This document shows positions 28,187 to 37,223 of a stretch of DNA of 64,000 nt, piece by piece. The translations under genes and the position numbers were made by a program. The stretch is taken from positions 806,001-870,000 of the forward strand of contig NZ_LR215050.1 of NCBI RefSeq assembly GCF_900660755.1, read 5' to 3'. The stretch is from Acholeplasma hippikon (GTDB lineage: Bacteria > Bacillota_I > Bacilli_A > Acholeplasmatales > Acholeplasmataceae). The stretch's first letter is position 1; each line of letters opens with the position of its first letter. The notes below the pieces were generated by a model, which was given only the letters and a program-made list of their open reading frames with translations, ran no database searches and was not told the origin of the DNA.

Positions 28187-29071
28187 CTACTTCATACCAG
28201 AGTGACTGAATGTCTCAACAATACGAGATTGAGAGAAAATAAAGAATGTCACTGGAACGATCATCATGATGAATGAAACGGCTGCAATTGTACCTTGACG
28301 TTCAATTGAACCTTGTGCAATTTGTTTTAATGCGTAAGATAATGGTTTCCATTCTTCTGAGAAGATGTAAGTACCACCATCTGCAGTCCATAATCTTTGG
28401 AATAAAAGAATAATTAATGTTAACCACGCTGGTTTAACAAGTGGCATAACAATTTGGAAGAAAATTCTATATTCAGATGCGCCGTCGATTTTAGCTGATT
28501 CGATTAATTCAAATGGAATTTGTTCCATGAATTGCTTCATTAAGTAAAGACCTAATGAAGAAGCAATCGCTGGTAAAATGATTGCCCATGGTGTATCAAT
28601 TAAACCTAACCATGAAATCATCATATAGTTAGGCGTTGCTGTTACTTGTGGAGCAAACATTAATGAGTAAACGACTAATCCGAAGACTAAATTTCTGCCT
28701 GGGAATTTATATTTAGCTAATGGGTAAGCTGCCATTGAGGCAATTAAAACGTGACCTACAGTACCAAGTAATGTAACAAAGATGGTATTAAAGAAATATC
28801 TTGAGAATGGAATCCATGAGTTTCCAATTAATTCTGATAAATCTCTAAAGTTATCAAATGTAGCATTTCTTGGGAATAGTGTTGGAGGGAATACGAATAA
28901 TTCATCTAATGGTTTGAATGCATTTGACGCAGTCATTACTAATGGATATGCTGAGAATATGCCAAATAATGCTAATAAAATGAATAATGATATGTCCCCA
29001 GCAACTGAACGATTAATACGTTTTTTCTTGCTGTATTTACGTTTAAGAAGGTAATTTTTAATTACTTGCAT
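28187..29071 (-). CDS. Carbohydrate ABC transporter permease, MalG-like (first pair)
   Basis: CUT1 permease of about 294 residues with six membrane segments and EAA loop ELIESAKIDGASEYRIFFQIVMPLVKPAWLTLIILLFQRLW. The ATG at 29071 has AGGTG about 6 nt before it and just overlaps the end of the upstream gene; a GTG at 29080 is an alternative start. Pairs with the gene at 29073. Confidence 0.9.
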   Translation of the reverse strand: MQVIKNYLLKRKYSKKKRINRSVAGDISLFILLALFGIFSAYPLVMTASNAFKPLDELFVFPPTLFPRNATFDNFRDLSELIGNSWIPFSRYFFNTIFVTLLGTVGHVLIASMAAYPLAKYKFPGRNLVFGLVVYSLMFAPQVTATPNYMMISWLGLIDTPWAIILPAIASSLGLYLMKQFMEQIPFELIESAKIDGASEYRIFFQIVMPLVKPAWLTLIILLFQRLWTADGGTYIFSEEWKPLSYALKQIAQGSIERQGTIAAVSFIMMIVPVTFFIFSQSRIVETFSHSGMK

Positions 29072-29072
29072 C

Positions 29073-30002
29073 TTATTCACCTAACCTTCTTAAGAAATTT
29101 CTAACTAATACGTTCGCACCAATCATAATTAAGAATAAGACGGTTGCGATTGCTGATGCATAACCTAGGTCAAATCGTATTGAACCGTAGTCAATTAAGT
29201 GGGTAACAATCGTATGTCCTTCATATTGAACAGATGGGAACCCTACCAATTGCATCGATACTTCGGCAATAGCAAGTGATGTTGTAATTTGCATCACAGC
29301 ACCGAATAATAATTGTGGTTTCATTGAAGGAATGGTAATGAACCATAGTTCTTGCCAACGGTTTTTAACACCATCGATTGCGCCAGCTTCATATAATGTT
29401 CTATCAACTGATTGTAAACCAGCAATGAATGATAAGAATGAAACACCTAAACTTAACCATAATTGAACGATGATAATTACAAGTAACATGTAATCCGGAT
29501 CTTTTAACCATAGAATTGGGTTATCGATTAAACCCCAGTTCATTAAGAACGCATTGGCATAACCATGTACGTCACCTGAGAAGATTAATAACCAAATTAA
29601 GAATGCATTACCAGAAATGGATGGTGCATAGAAAATTAAAGTCATGAATGCTCTCATTCTAGGTTTTAATTCATTAATTAACCAAGCGAATACGAAGGCT
29701 AGTAAGTAACTTACTGGCCCTGTAACAACCGCTAGGATAATTGTGTTTCTAATTGCAATAATAAATATTTCATCATCTAAAAGTAATTTGATGTAGTTGT
29801 CTAATCCAATAAACTTAGGTGTTTCTAACATATTGAATTGAGTAAAACTGATACCTAAAGACATGAACACAGGAATTACAGTGAACAGAATGAACAGTAA
29901 CACATAAGGCGCCATTAAAATATAATGGTGCTTATGAGCTTTCATTTCTTGCCACATATACTTGGATCTAGTTTTGAAATCCAATTTTGTTGCTGCTTGC
30001 AT
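29073..30002 (-). CDS. Carbohydrate ABC transporter permease, MalF-like (first pair)
   Basis: CUT1 permease of 309 residues, six hydrophobic segments, EAA loop LYEAGAIDGVKNRWQELWFITIPSMKPQLLFGAVMQI. It lies 12 nt after the large binding protein gene. No ATPase lies in the cluster, so the pair presumably uses a shared MsmK/UgpC-type ATPase encoded elsewhere. Confidence 0.9.
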   Translation of the reverse strand: MQAATKLDFKTRSKYMWQEMKAHKHHYILMAPYVLLFILFTVIPVFMSLGISFTQFNMLETPKFIGLDNYIKLLLDDEIFIIAIRNTIILAVVTGPVSYLLAFVFAWLINELKPRMRAFMTLIFYAPSISGNAFLIWLLIFSGDVHGYANAFLMNWGLIDNPILWLKDPDYMLLVIIIVQLWLSLGVSFLSFIAGLQSVDRTLYEAGAIDGVKNRWQELWFITIPSMKPQLLFGAVMQITTSLAIAEVSMQLVGFPSVQYEGHTIVTHLIDYGSIRFDLGYASAIATVLFLIMIGANVLVRNFLRRLGE

Positions 30003-30014
30003 AAGATCCTTCTC

Positions 30015-32930
30015 CTACTCTAGTCCGAATTCACGACGTTTCTTCGCAAGTTCTTCATTAATCATTTGTACGTAATCATAGATTGTTTCACGTGGGTTTG
30101 TTGATTCATTGTAAACCATACGGAATGCATTATCTAAGTGACGTCCTGTCATATATCCACCTGGAACTTCGGGAATTCCACGAACCCAAGACCATTGTTC
30201 TTGAAGTTTTTCTAATTCGCCTAATGTCCATGGTAGTAAACTTAACGCTTCAACGTTTGCTGTTGGGTAACGAGCCGCAGCACCTAAGATTCCTTCCATT
30301 TCTCTACCAAATCTTACTTGAGTTTCTGTAGAAGTCCACCATTTAAGGAACTCCCAAGCTTCTTCTTTCTTGTCTGATTGGTTTAAGATAATTGAAGATG
30401 AACCACTTGCTACTGTTTCTCTTCTAATTTGTGTTTGACCAAATTCATCTACATATTCAGTTCCTGGAACTGGAATAAAGTTCCATTTACCTCTAATCTC
30501 AGGTGCAAACACTGCTAATGTATTGTATGTATTGTAGTTAACGATACCGATTGGCATTTGGCCTGAACGGAATCTGTTAACAAAGTTTGCTTCAACAGGG
30601 AATGAATAGTTTGTATAGAAGCTTGTCCATTGTTCAAATACTTCTGGTCCTTTACCTTCATTGAATCCTGATTGACGATCTCCATCAATATAGAACTGTC
30701 CATCATTTTGGAAGAACATTGTTGAGAAGATTGGGTTTGGTTCTAACGCAATGGCAGCACCTTGTGTTAAAGGAACTGGTAGGTAGAACTCTAAGTTGTA
30801 TTTTTGAAGCGATGGAATCATTTCAGTTAACTCTTGCCATGTGTTTGGTGGAGTTAAGCCAAATTCTTCAAAAATATCAGTTCTATAGAATAACATTAAG
30901 AATGTTTGTTGTTCTGGTAAAGCATATGTACCACCATTGAATTGGTAAGGAACGAATGCTTCTGCCATAAATCTTGTCTTAATTTCATCAAAATCATCAA
31001 ATTGTGATAAATCATAAGTTGCACTACGCATTGCATAGTTAACTGGTGTTGCATTACTTTGACCTAACGCAACGTCTGGTCCACGTCCTGATAATGTAGC
31101 AGGTAATAAAGATGAACCTGCAACTAATTTTAAGTCAACTTGAATACCAGTTCTTGGAGCGAATGTTTCATCAATTAATTTTCTTAAAATATTAGCTTGG
31201 TCTTGACCAGTTGATAACCATACTTCAATAGTTTCAACAACTTCACCAGTATCTTTTCTACCAACAGCTGCATAGTTTGTTGTGAATGTTGCGATAAACG
31301 CTCTTGTGCTATACCAAGTTGATTCGAAGAATCCTGCTTGTGTAGCTGGAAGTTTTGCTTTTGGTTGATGGAACATGAAGTAATCAATTTCAAGTGGCTG
31401 ACTTGATAAAAGAATAATTAATGAACCTAGTGATGAAATATTTGATACGTATGTATTTAAATTCTTTTGAATTTCTCTTGGTTTCTTAATAAAATCTTGT
31501 AATTGTAAAATCGCAGTATCTAAAATACCAGTCTTTTCAGACTTAGAACCTGAAACATCAATTAAAGTTTGACGTAAAGATTTTAAAATATCTAATTCTT
31601 CTTGGAAACGATCAAGTAATCCAGGAATATTAATTTGTAATTCATAGTCTCTGTATTGGTCTGGAGACGGACCTGTGAAAATTAAAATTTCACGATAAAT
31701 TTTGTTTAAGTTATTTACAACGTCTTGTAAATCAGAAATAACTGAACCATACACACCAAGTGATACTTCCATCTTAAGTTGGTGTTTACCTGGTTCAAAA
31801 TAGAATAAGAAAGCTTCACCTTTTGTACCTAATGTTTGGATTCTCCAGTCATTAGATTGAACAAATGAATAGTTTTCTAATTCAGCAAAAGGAACTTCAC
31901 CATCAATATAAATATTTCTAAATACTGACATACCAGTTGCTAAACGCTGTTTAACACGTAAACTAATTTCATATAAACCTGCTTCTTCAATATCAAATTC
32001 CCAAGTAATATAATCCCCCGCTGTACCCCAGTTTGTCCCACCAATTGTGTTTAACTTAATTAGTTTTGGATCTGAAGGCATAGTCTTTGGACTTGTTCTA
32101 TCGTTTAATGGATAAATTGTTGGAGAAGTTGTACGTGTTGCGGTTTCTGCTTGTAAGAAATTAATTGGTTGGTTTGCAATTTGATAACCATTTTGTTCAT
32201 ATGTTGCTTTTACTTCAACATATGTTGGTAATGATTTAATTGATTCAACTGTAATTTTTTCAATTAACAACGGTTCTCTAATTGAATCAAGTTTAATCTT
32301 ATTAACGCCTTCTTCAAAATAGAAATAGAATGGTTCGTCAATATAACCAATGCTGTCTTTTAAATATGCGTCAGTCCAAATTGGCTTTTCTTCTTGGCTT
32401 GGTCTGATATCATTTCCTAAGAAATCTTGTTCAACGATATCTTTTGCCCCATAAAAACGATGGAATACAACTTGCTCCACCGCTTCAAATGGTACTTCAT
32501 CATTTAAGTAGAATTTACGTTCAATAGCTGAACCTTTACCTTCATATGCAAAGTATCTTAACTTAATATGATAAAATCCCGCTTCTTCAACGTCTACTTC
32601 AAATTCGAAAGAACCGGCTTCTTTAGTTAGAAGTGATTTATCAACACCTTGATAATTATTAAGGATTTCAAAATCTCCTGTAGCGCTAGAGAAATCAGTT
32701 CCGTAGACTACTATCTCTTTTCCTTGTGGGAATGTTTGATTTTTAGAAAGGACATAGTCTTGATAGTTTTTGACATAGGAGTCATCTGCATTGGCTCTTC
32801 CTGACTCTACTGAAACTGACTGATTGTACTTTAAAGTGTCTGTGTCAAAAGCTATAAGAAGCGCATCAGTTACGATATACGCAAAGAATACTAACACAAT
32901 GCTTAAAATGATAATATGTATCTTTTTCAT
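30015..32930 (-). CDS. Giant membrane-anchored solute-binding protein with two carbohydrate-binding-like modules
   Basis: Protein of about 971 residues. An uncleaved-looking N-terminal helix (IIILSIVLVFFAYIVTDALLIAF) is followed by two related modules that end in sequences like EAGFYHIKLRYFAYEGKGSAIERKFYLNDEVPFEA and EAGLYEISLRVKQRLATGMSVFRNIYIDGEVPFAE, reminiscent of CBM6/35-type beta-sandwiches. A helical linker follows. Residues about 565-970 are a family 1 type binding protein (GPDVALGQSNATPVNYAM, GGTYALPEQQTFLMLFYRTDIFEEFGLTPPNTWQEL, KKEEAWEFLKWWTS). Start chosen at 32930 with GAGG upstream. About twice the normal binding-protein size. Confidence 0.82.
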   Translation of the reverse strand: MKKIHIIILSIVLVFFAYIVTDALLIAFDTDTLKYNQSVSVESGRANADDSYVKNYQDYVLSKNQTFPQGKEIVVYGTDFSSATGDFEILNNYQGVDKSLLTKEAGSFEFEVDVEEAGFYHIKLRYFAYEGKGSAIERKFYLNDEVPFEAVEQVVFHRFYGAKDIVEQDFLGNDIRPSQEEKPIWTDAYLKDSIGYIDEPFYFYFEEGVNKIKLDSIREPLLIEKITVESIKSLPTYVEVKATYEQNGYQIANQPINFLQAETATRTTSPTIYPLNDRTSPKTMPSDPKLIKLNTIGGTNWGTAGDYITWEFDIEEAGLYEISLRVKQRLATGMSVFRNIYIDGEVPFAELENYSFVQSNDWRIQTLGTKGEAFLFYFEPGKHQLKMEVSLGVYGSVISDLQDVVNNLNKIYREILIFTGPSPDQYRDYELQINIPGLLDRFQEELDILKSLRQTLIDVSGSKSEKTGILDTAILQLQDFIKKPREIQKNLNTYVSNISSLGSLIILLSSQPLEIDYFMFHQPKAKLPATQAGFFESTWYSTRAFIATFTTNYAAVGRKDTGEVVETIEVWLSTGQDQANILRKLIDETFAPRTGIQVDLKLVAGSSLLPATLSGRGPDVALGQSNATPVNYAMRSATYDLSQFDDFDEIKTRFMAEAFVPYQFNGGTYALPEQQTFLMLFYRTDIFEEFGLTPPNTWQELTEMIPSLQKYNLEFYLPVPLTQGAAIALEPNPIFSTMFFQNDGQFYIDGDRQSGFNEGKGPEVFEQWTSFYTNYSFPVEANFVNRFRSGQMPIGIVNYNTYNTLAVFAPEIRGKWNFIPVPGTEYVDEFGQTQIRRETVASGSSSIILNQSDKKEEAWEFLKWWTSTETQVRFGREMEGILGAAARYPTANVEALSLLPWTLGELEKLQEQWSWVRGIPEVPGGYMTGRHLDNAFRMVYNESTNPRETIYDYVQMINEELAKKRREFGLE

Positions 32931-32951
32931 GTTCACCTCATGAAAATGGCA

Positions 32952-32990
32952 TAACCTTCCTAGACCTTAAGGTAAGGTTTAGGAAGGTTA
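32952..32990 (-). promoter_or_regulatory. 17-bp intercistronic hairpin between two binding-protein genes
   Basis: TAACCTTCCTAGACCTT (32952-32968) pairs with AAGGTTTAGGAAGGTTA (32974-32990), with one G-T pair and a 5-nt loop. No T-run follows on the minus strand, so it looks like an mRNA-stabilising or processing hairpin or partial attenuator rather than a full terminator. Confidence 0.75.
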
Positions 32991-33007
32991 CTACCAAGTT
33001 CTTTTTT

Positions 33008-34573
33008 TTATTTGCCTGATAAATAAGCTTCTAGTGCTGCTTCATAGATTGGTTTAATTTCATCCATTGCAGTTCTTGAAGATTTAGTTTTAATACCTGT
33101 ATTAATTCTAGCCATCCAACCAGTTGCTGTATCATATTGTGAGATGCCTAAAGCATTTAATAAATCTAATTGAGTCTTATCATAGATAGCTAAGTAAGCT
33201 TCAACAGATTTTTCATCATTTAATCTTGAAATTAATGTTAATTCGAATTCATCTCTAAATTCTTCATCTGTTTGCCATAATTGTAATGCGTTCCAAACAC
33301 GGAATGCTAATTCTTCTTTAGTTTCAGATAAACCAGCTGCAATATTAAAGACTGCTAATCCACTTACACGTGAAACGTAACCACCTTTATATGTATCGCT
33401 TGATGGATAAGGAACAAATCCTAAATTGAAGTTTAATCCCTTCCATCTGTTTTCTGCATTTAAGAACCAGAATGAACCTGGGTGAATTAACACGTTACCA
33501 GAAGTCCATGCTGCAGAACCTGAGTCATATGAACCATTTTGTTCGAATACACCTTTATCTACATATAGTTTTGATAAGAAATCATATGTATCTAATGCCG
33601 CTTGTTGATGGAACGCAACTCTGTTAGTTACTGTGTTGATTAATGATCCACCGTTTAATGGAACCATGTTTTGTGCCCAAACACCAACTACTCCACCTAA
33701 TGCGCTATAACCATCGCCCTTAGAAGCTAATGCCGCTTGTGCTTGTTCAGCCCATGCTTCAAACTTAGACCAAGTCCAGTTTCCTTCTAAGTACATTTCT
33801 GTTGGATTTTTAATACCTAAGTCTTCAATTAAGTCCATATTGTAGTATAGACCTACATCGACTGTCGGTTTACCTGTCATCATTGCATAAACTTTACCGT
33901 TGTATGAACCGATTTGTTTAGCTTCTTCTGTAATATTTTCACCAAGTCCTTTTTCAAAATACTTATCAAGTGGAACAATGGCATTACCTTTAGCTAATTG
34001 TTGAGTCCAGTCTGATGTTGTCCAGTAAATATCCGCAAGTGGAGTTCCTGAAACTGATGCATTAACAATCGCACTCACGCGTGATGGACCCCATGCAGCA
34101 TTTGAAGGATAAGGTTTGTAAACAACTTTAACGTTTAATTCTTGTTCAACTTTTCTTTGAAGATCTTGACGTTCTTTTTGTTGTTTACCTGTATAAGATG
34201 GGTCAAATGGGTCAATTTCATTTGGTGCCCCATGCATAATTACAATTTCAGTAGCTGTTGTTGAGCCACCCGCTTTAACTGTAACTTTTCTTGTTGCTGA
34301 AGTTGTTTTTCCATCTGAACCAACAACCTTATATGTTAATGTGTAAGTATTTGCAACGTTAGTGTTAACTGCACCTTCAATTGTAATATTCGCAGTTAAA
34401 TCTTCGTTTGTTGCTTTATCCTTAGCAGTTACACCCGCCTTAGGATCAAATGTATCCCCAACATTGATAGTAACGTCAGAAACACCACTGAACACAGCTG
34501 TGTTGCCTCCACCACATGCAACTAGGACGAATAACATTGCAGCGAAAATTAATAAACCATAAATTTTTTTCAT
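33008..34573 (-). CDS. Carbohydrate ABC transporter substrate-binding lipoprotein with N-terminal Ig-like domain
   Basis: Lipoprotein of 521 residues (signal peptide, lipobox LVAC). Residues about 28-100 form an Ig/DUF5011-like domain (VTINVGDTFDPKAGVTAKDKATNEDLTANITIEG...YTLTYKVVGSDGKTTSATRKVTVKAG). From 110 on it is a family 1 binding protein (PLADIYWTTSDWTQQLAKGNAIVPLDKYFEKG, YNMDLIEDLGIKNPTEMY). The Ig domain may act as a stalk. First gene of the 17-gene operon, behind a promoter with cre-like boxes, and separated from the giant binding protein by a stable hairpin that could raise its relative expression. Confidence 0.88.
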   Translation of the reverse strand: MKKIYGLLIFAAMLFVLVACGGGNTAVFSGVSDVTINVGDTFDPKAGVTAKDKATNEDLTANITIEGAVNTNVANTYTLTYKVVGSDGKTTSATRKVTVKAGGSTTATEIVIMHGAPNEIDPFDPSYTGKQQKERQDLQRKVEQELNVKVVYKPYPSNAAWGPSRVSAIVNASVSGTPLADIYWTTSDWTQQLAKGNAIVPLDKYFEKGLGENITEEAKQIGSYNGKVYAMMTGKPTVDVGLYYNMDLIEDLGIKNPTEMYLEGNWTWSKFEAWAEQAQAALASKGDGYSALGGVVGVWAQNMVPLNGGSLINTVTNRVAFHQQAALDTYDFLSKLYVDKGVFEQNGSYDSGSAAWTSGNVLIHPGSFWFLNAENRWKGLNFNLGFVPYPSSDTYKGGYVSRVSGLAVFNIAAGLSETKEELAFRVWNALQLWQTDEEFRDEFELTLISRLNDEKSVEAYLAIYDKTQLDLLNALGISQYDTATGWMARINTGIKTKSSRTAMDEIKPIYEAALEAYLSGK

Positions 34574-34604
34574 TTTCTATCCTCGTTTCCTTTTTTTTAT
34601 TTTT

Positions 34605-34665
34605 TTGTAAAACGCTTACTTAAATTATACTATATATATAGTATGATTCATCCAAGCGCTTACAT
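34605..34665 (-). promoter_or_regulatory. Promoter and two cre-like operators of the 17-gene operon
   Basis: Read on the plus strand, GTAAAACGCTTACT (34607-34620) and TCCAAGCGCTTACA (34651-34664) resemble the CcpA/LacI-type cre box (three and two mismatches to TGWAANCGNTNWCA). Between them, on the minus strand, TTGGAT with a 17-nt spacer to TATAGT, or the nearby TATAAT, can serve as promoter. The boxes flank it, consistent with repression. Confidence 0.6.
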
Positions 34666-34716
34666 TTTTTTCTAATAAGTAAAATTTTTTTCAATCGTTA
34701 TCGCTTTTAAAACATA

Positions 34717-34742
34717 AAAAGCCCATTTTTAGGTGGGCTTTT
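34717..34742 (-). terminator. Terminator after the surface protein gene
   Basis: AAAAGCCCA and TGGGCTTTT form a stem followed by a T-rich stretch; the hairpin is symmetric enough to act on either strand. Confidence 0.88.
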
Positions 34743-34753
34743 CATTTTTCAAC

Positions 34754-37063
34754 TTATCTCTTTCTGAATAGTAAGAATGCTCCGCCGAATGATGCTAAAG
34801 CTGAACCTACTGAGATACCTACTGTTGCACCAACGCCAACTTTACCTGAGTTATCTGCAGGTGGGTTGAATGAAGCTAATCTTTCTTCGATTAAAGCTTT
34901 TACTTGGTCTTCAGTTAATAATTTATCAATTTCTTTTTGTAATGGATTTTCAACTACTTCGATTTCAAATGTAACACTTGACGCATTTCCATTTCCATCT
35001 TCAACACCTACTACAACTGTGTATTTACCAGTCTTAGTTAAGTTTAATCCGCCGTTTGATTCAACGAATAAAGCTAAATTAGTATCGTAGTTGTCAAATG
35101 CTACAACGTTTGCGAAGATTGCATCGTTAACGTTTGTAAATTGTCCGATTTGAACTTTGAAAGTTTTGTTTACAGCAACAATAGTTGGAGCTGTGTGGTC
35201 AGTAACTTTTAATGTATAAGATGTCTTAGTTACGATATCTGTATCAAAGTCTGGAGTACCTACTACTGTTGGAGTGTATGTTACTACATCATCAACTTTA
35301 AGTGCTCTAGCAGCTGTTTGATGTGTGCTCACACCGAAGATAACAACGAATCCACCATCTTCAAATGTTAATCCTTCTAACCATGCTTTAACTTTTGCAC
35401 CTGAATCTAATTTTTCGCCACCAACAGTATCCCAGTTAGTTCTGTTAACAGATTTAACTAATTTACCATCTTTATCGAATTGCGCAATTGTAATACTTGC
35501 ATAAGCATCTGTATACACGAATGGCGCTGTGTATAAAGTTGTGAATGTTGAGTATGTTGTGTAGTTTTGGTTAATTCTGATATTTGTAATTTCAGTACCA
35601 TCTAAAACTAATTTAGCAGGAATATCTGGCACACCAGGGATATGAACATGATGAGTGAATTCTAAGTCAATCTTGTATTCACCTGGTTGTGGGTAATAAG
35701 GATTGAAGTTTTCAGGATATGAAATTACGATGTTTTTAGTCTTATCATTACCATAACCATCATCTGCAGTGATTAATCCTAATAAATCAATTGGTTGATC
35801 TTCTTTATGGAATCTGTTTGCAACATTCTTGAATTTAGGAGGCATAACCCCGATAACAACATCTACTTCAACTTCTTGTGCTTTTCCGTTAGGAATTTGA
35901 GCTTTGAATACTGCTTTATAACCAGCACCGAATACTGAAGAGTCAACTACTGTTACAGGACCTGAAGCAGTATATTTATCTGTTTCTGCATCGTATGCAT
36001 AGTCAATTGTTTCTAATAAATCTTCGCCTTTGTAAATTTCAACTACGAAAGGTAATTTAGTTGTTTTGTTGATAATCTTTCCATCTTCATCGAACATCTT
36101 AACGTATGATGCTGATAAGTTGTTAGGTAATGTGAATGTACCATTGAATTCAACAACTTTGTTGATACCTGGTGTTACAGCGTCATCATCCATTGATGAT
36201 ACACCTGCAAATACTGGAGCTTGTGTATCATATTCAAGAACTAAACGTCCTTCGAATTTATCAACAATCTTAGATGGCATTGTTCTAATTAATTTTTCAG
36301 TTGCAACGTTTGCTCCGTCTCTATCTTTTGTACCGAATGACCAAACAGTCCATCCTGCAGGGATGTGAACATAGTTTGGATTATCGTTTAAAATAGTTGA
36401 AACTAAAGCATCTTCTGTACCAACGTGATCGAAGTTAACCCATTGTAAGTTAACGATTGGTTCAAGAACATATCCTTGATCATCTTCGTCATCTGCCTTC
36501 ATACGGATAGAAGCTTCAACTTTAGTTACTTCTGGATCTGCAATTTCAGCTTCAGTTGCAAAACGGTAATCTGGTTCAGCAGTAGTTCCGTCATTAACAA
36601 GTTTGTACTTGTTTAATTGGTCTTCGAACATTACTAATTTACCAGTAGCATCAAAATATGCATAGTATCTGTGTACTACAGATGTGATATCTGTACGTGC
36701 ATTTGTTGTGCTAAGAATAAAGTCTTCTTCTGTGTCATTAATAATTACTTGCGCGAACGCGTTCCAAGATAAACTGCCTGATGTAATTTCACTTACTTCG
36801 ATATAACCATCGGCATTTTTGTCTTCGAAATCTTTAGCGTATCTTACGCCACCTCTTACCACGTGATATCTATGACCATCATAAATTACGTCCCAGTTAG
36901 AGTCCCCTACTAGCGTATTTCCTGGTTTTGCTGATGGACCATATAATGCACCTGGATCATCATATGGATATAAATCCACAAGTTCATCATCTGCTGCAAA
37001 AGTTGGAACAACTAATAATGCTGCAGACAATAACAACATAAATAATGCTGTAATTTTTTTCAT
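34754..37063 (-). CDS. Large surface protein with signal peptide, Ig/cadherin-like repeats and C-terminal anchor
   Basis: Protein of 769 residues. Signal peptide MKKITALFMLLLSAALLVVPTFA with cleavage after AFA/A-type sequence. The body is beta-rich; EDKNADGYIEVSE resembles a calcium loop, and HTAPTIVAVNKTFKVQIGQF...FDNYDTNLALFVESNGGLNLTKTGKYTVVVGVEDGNGNASSVTFEIEVVE is a DUF5011-type Ig-like repeat. The C-terminus has a glycine-rich membrane helix (VGATVGISVGSALASFGGAFLLF) and FRKR tail, with no LPXTG. It has its own strong promoter and terminator, so it is independently expressed. I do not recognise a catalytic domain. Confidence 0.72.
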   Translation of the reverse strand: MKKITALFMLLLSAALLVVPTFAADDELVDLYPYDDPGALYGPSAKPGNTLVGDSNWDVIYDGHRYHVVRGGVRYAKDFEDKNADGYIEVSEITSGSLSWNAFAQVIINDTEEDFILSTTNARTDITSVVHRYYAYFDATGKLVMFEDQLNKYKLVNDGTTAEPDYRFATEAEIADPEVTKVEASIRMKADDEDDQGYVLEPIVNLQWVNFDHVGTEDALVSTILNDNPNYVHIPAGWTVWSFGTKDRDGANVATEKLIRTMPSKIVDKFEGRLVLEYDTQAPVFAGVSSMDDDAVTPGINKVVEFNGTFTLPNNLSASYVKMFDEDGKIINKTTKLPFVVEIYKGEDLLETIDYAYDAETDKYTASGPVTVVDSSVFGAGYKAVFKAQIPNGKAQEVEVDVVIGVMPPKFKNVANRFHKEDQPIDLLGLITADDGYGNDKTKNIVISYPENFNPYYPQPGEYKIDLEFTHHVHIPGVPDIPAKLVLDGTEITNIRINQNYTTYSTFTTLYTAPFVYTDAYASITIAQFDKDGKLVKSVNRTNWDTVGGEKLDSGAKVKAWLEGLTFEDGGFVVIFGVSTHQTAARALKVDDVVTYTPTVVGTPDFDTDIVTKTSYTLKVTDHTAPTIVAVNKTFKVQIGQFTNVNDAIFANVVAFDNYDTNLALFVESNGGLNLTKTGKYTVVVGVEDGNGNASSVTFEIEVVENPLQKEIDKLLTEDQVKALIEERLASFNPPADNSGKVGVGATVGISVGSALASFGGAFLLFRKR

Positions 37064-37108
37064 TCTATACTACTCCCTCTTCTTTTTTTGTTTTGAGTTT
37101 ACTCATTC

Positions 37109-37137
37109 ATTTTAATGAATAATGAAAGCTCTGTCAA
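37109..37137 (-). promoter_or_regulatory. Strong promoter of the surface protein gene
   Basis: On the minus strand a consensus TTGACA (37137-37132), a 17-nt spacer and TAAAAT (37114-37109), about 45 nt before the surface-protein ATG. Confidence 0.8.
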
Positions 37138-37223
37138 TGACTTTTCATTTTAATACCATTAACAGCGCTTTTTTTTTACGTTTTGAACATTTTTTTCAAA
37201 ATAAACGTTTATTTAGTTTGAAT

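Noticed and set aside
34635-34645. AT palindrome ATACTATATATATAGTAT as an operator
   Set aside because: It coincides with the probable -10 area of the 17-gene operon promoter and symmetrical AT runs are common at this base composition, so I do not call it separately.
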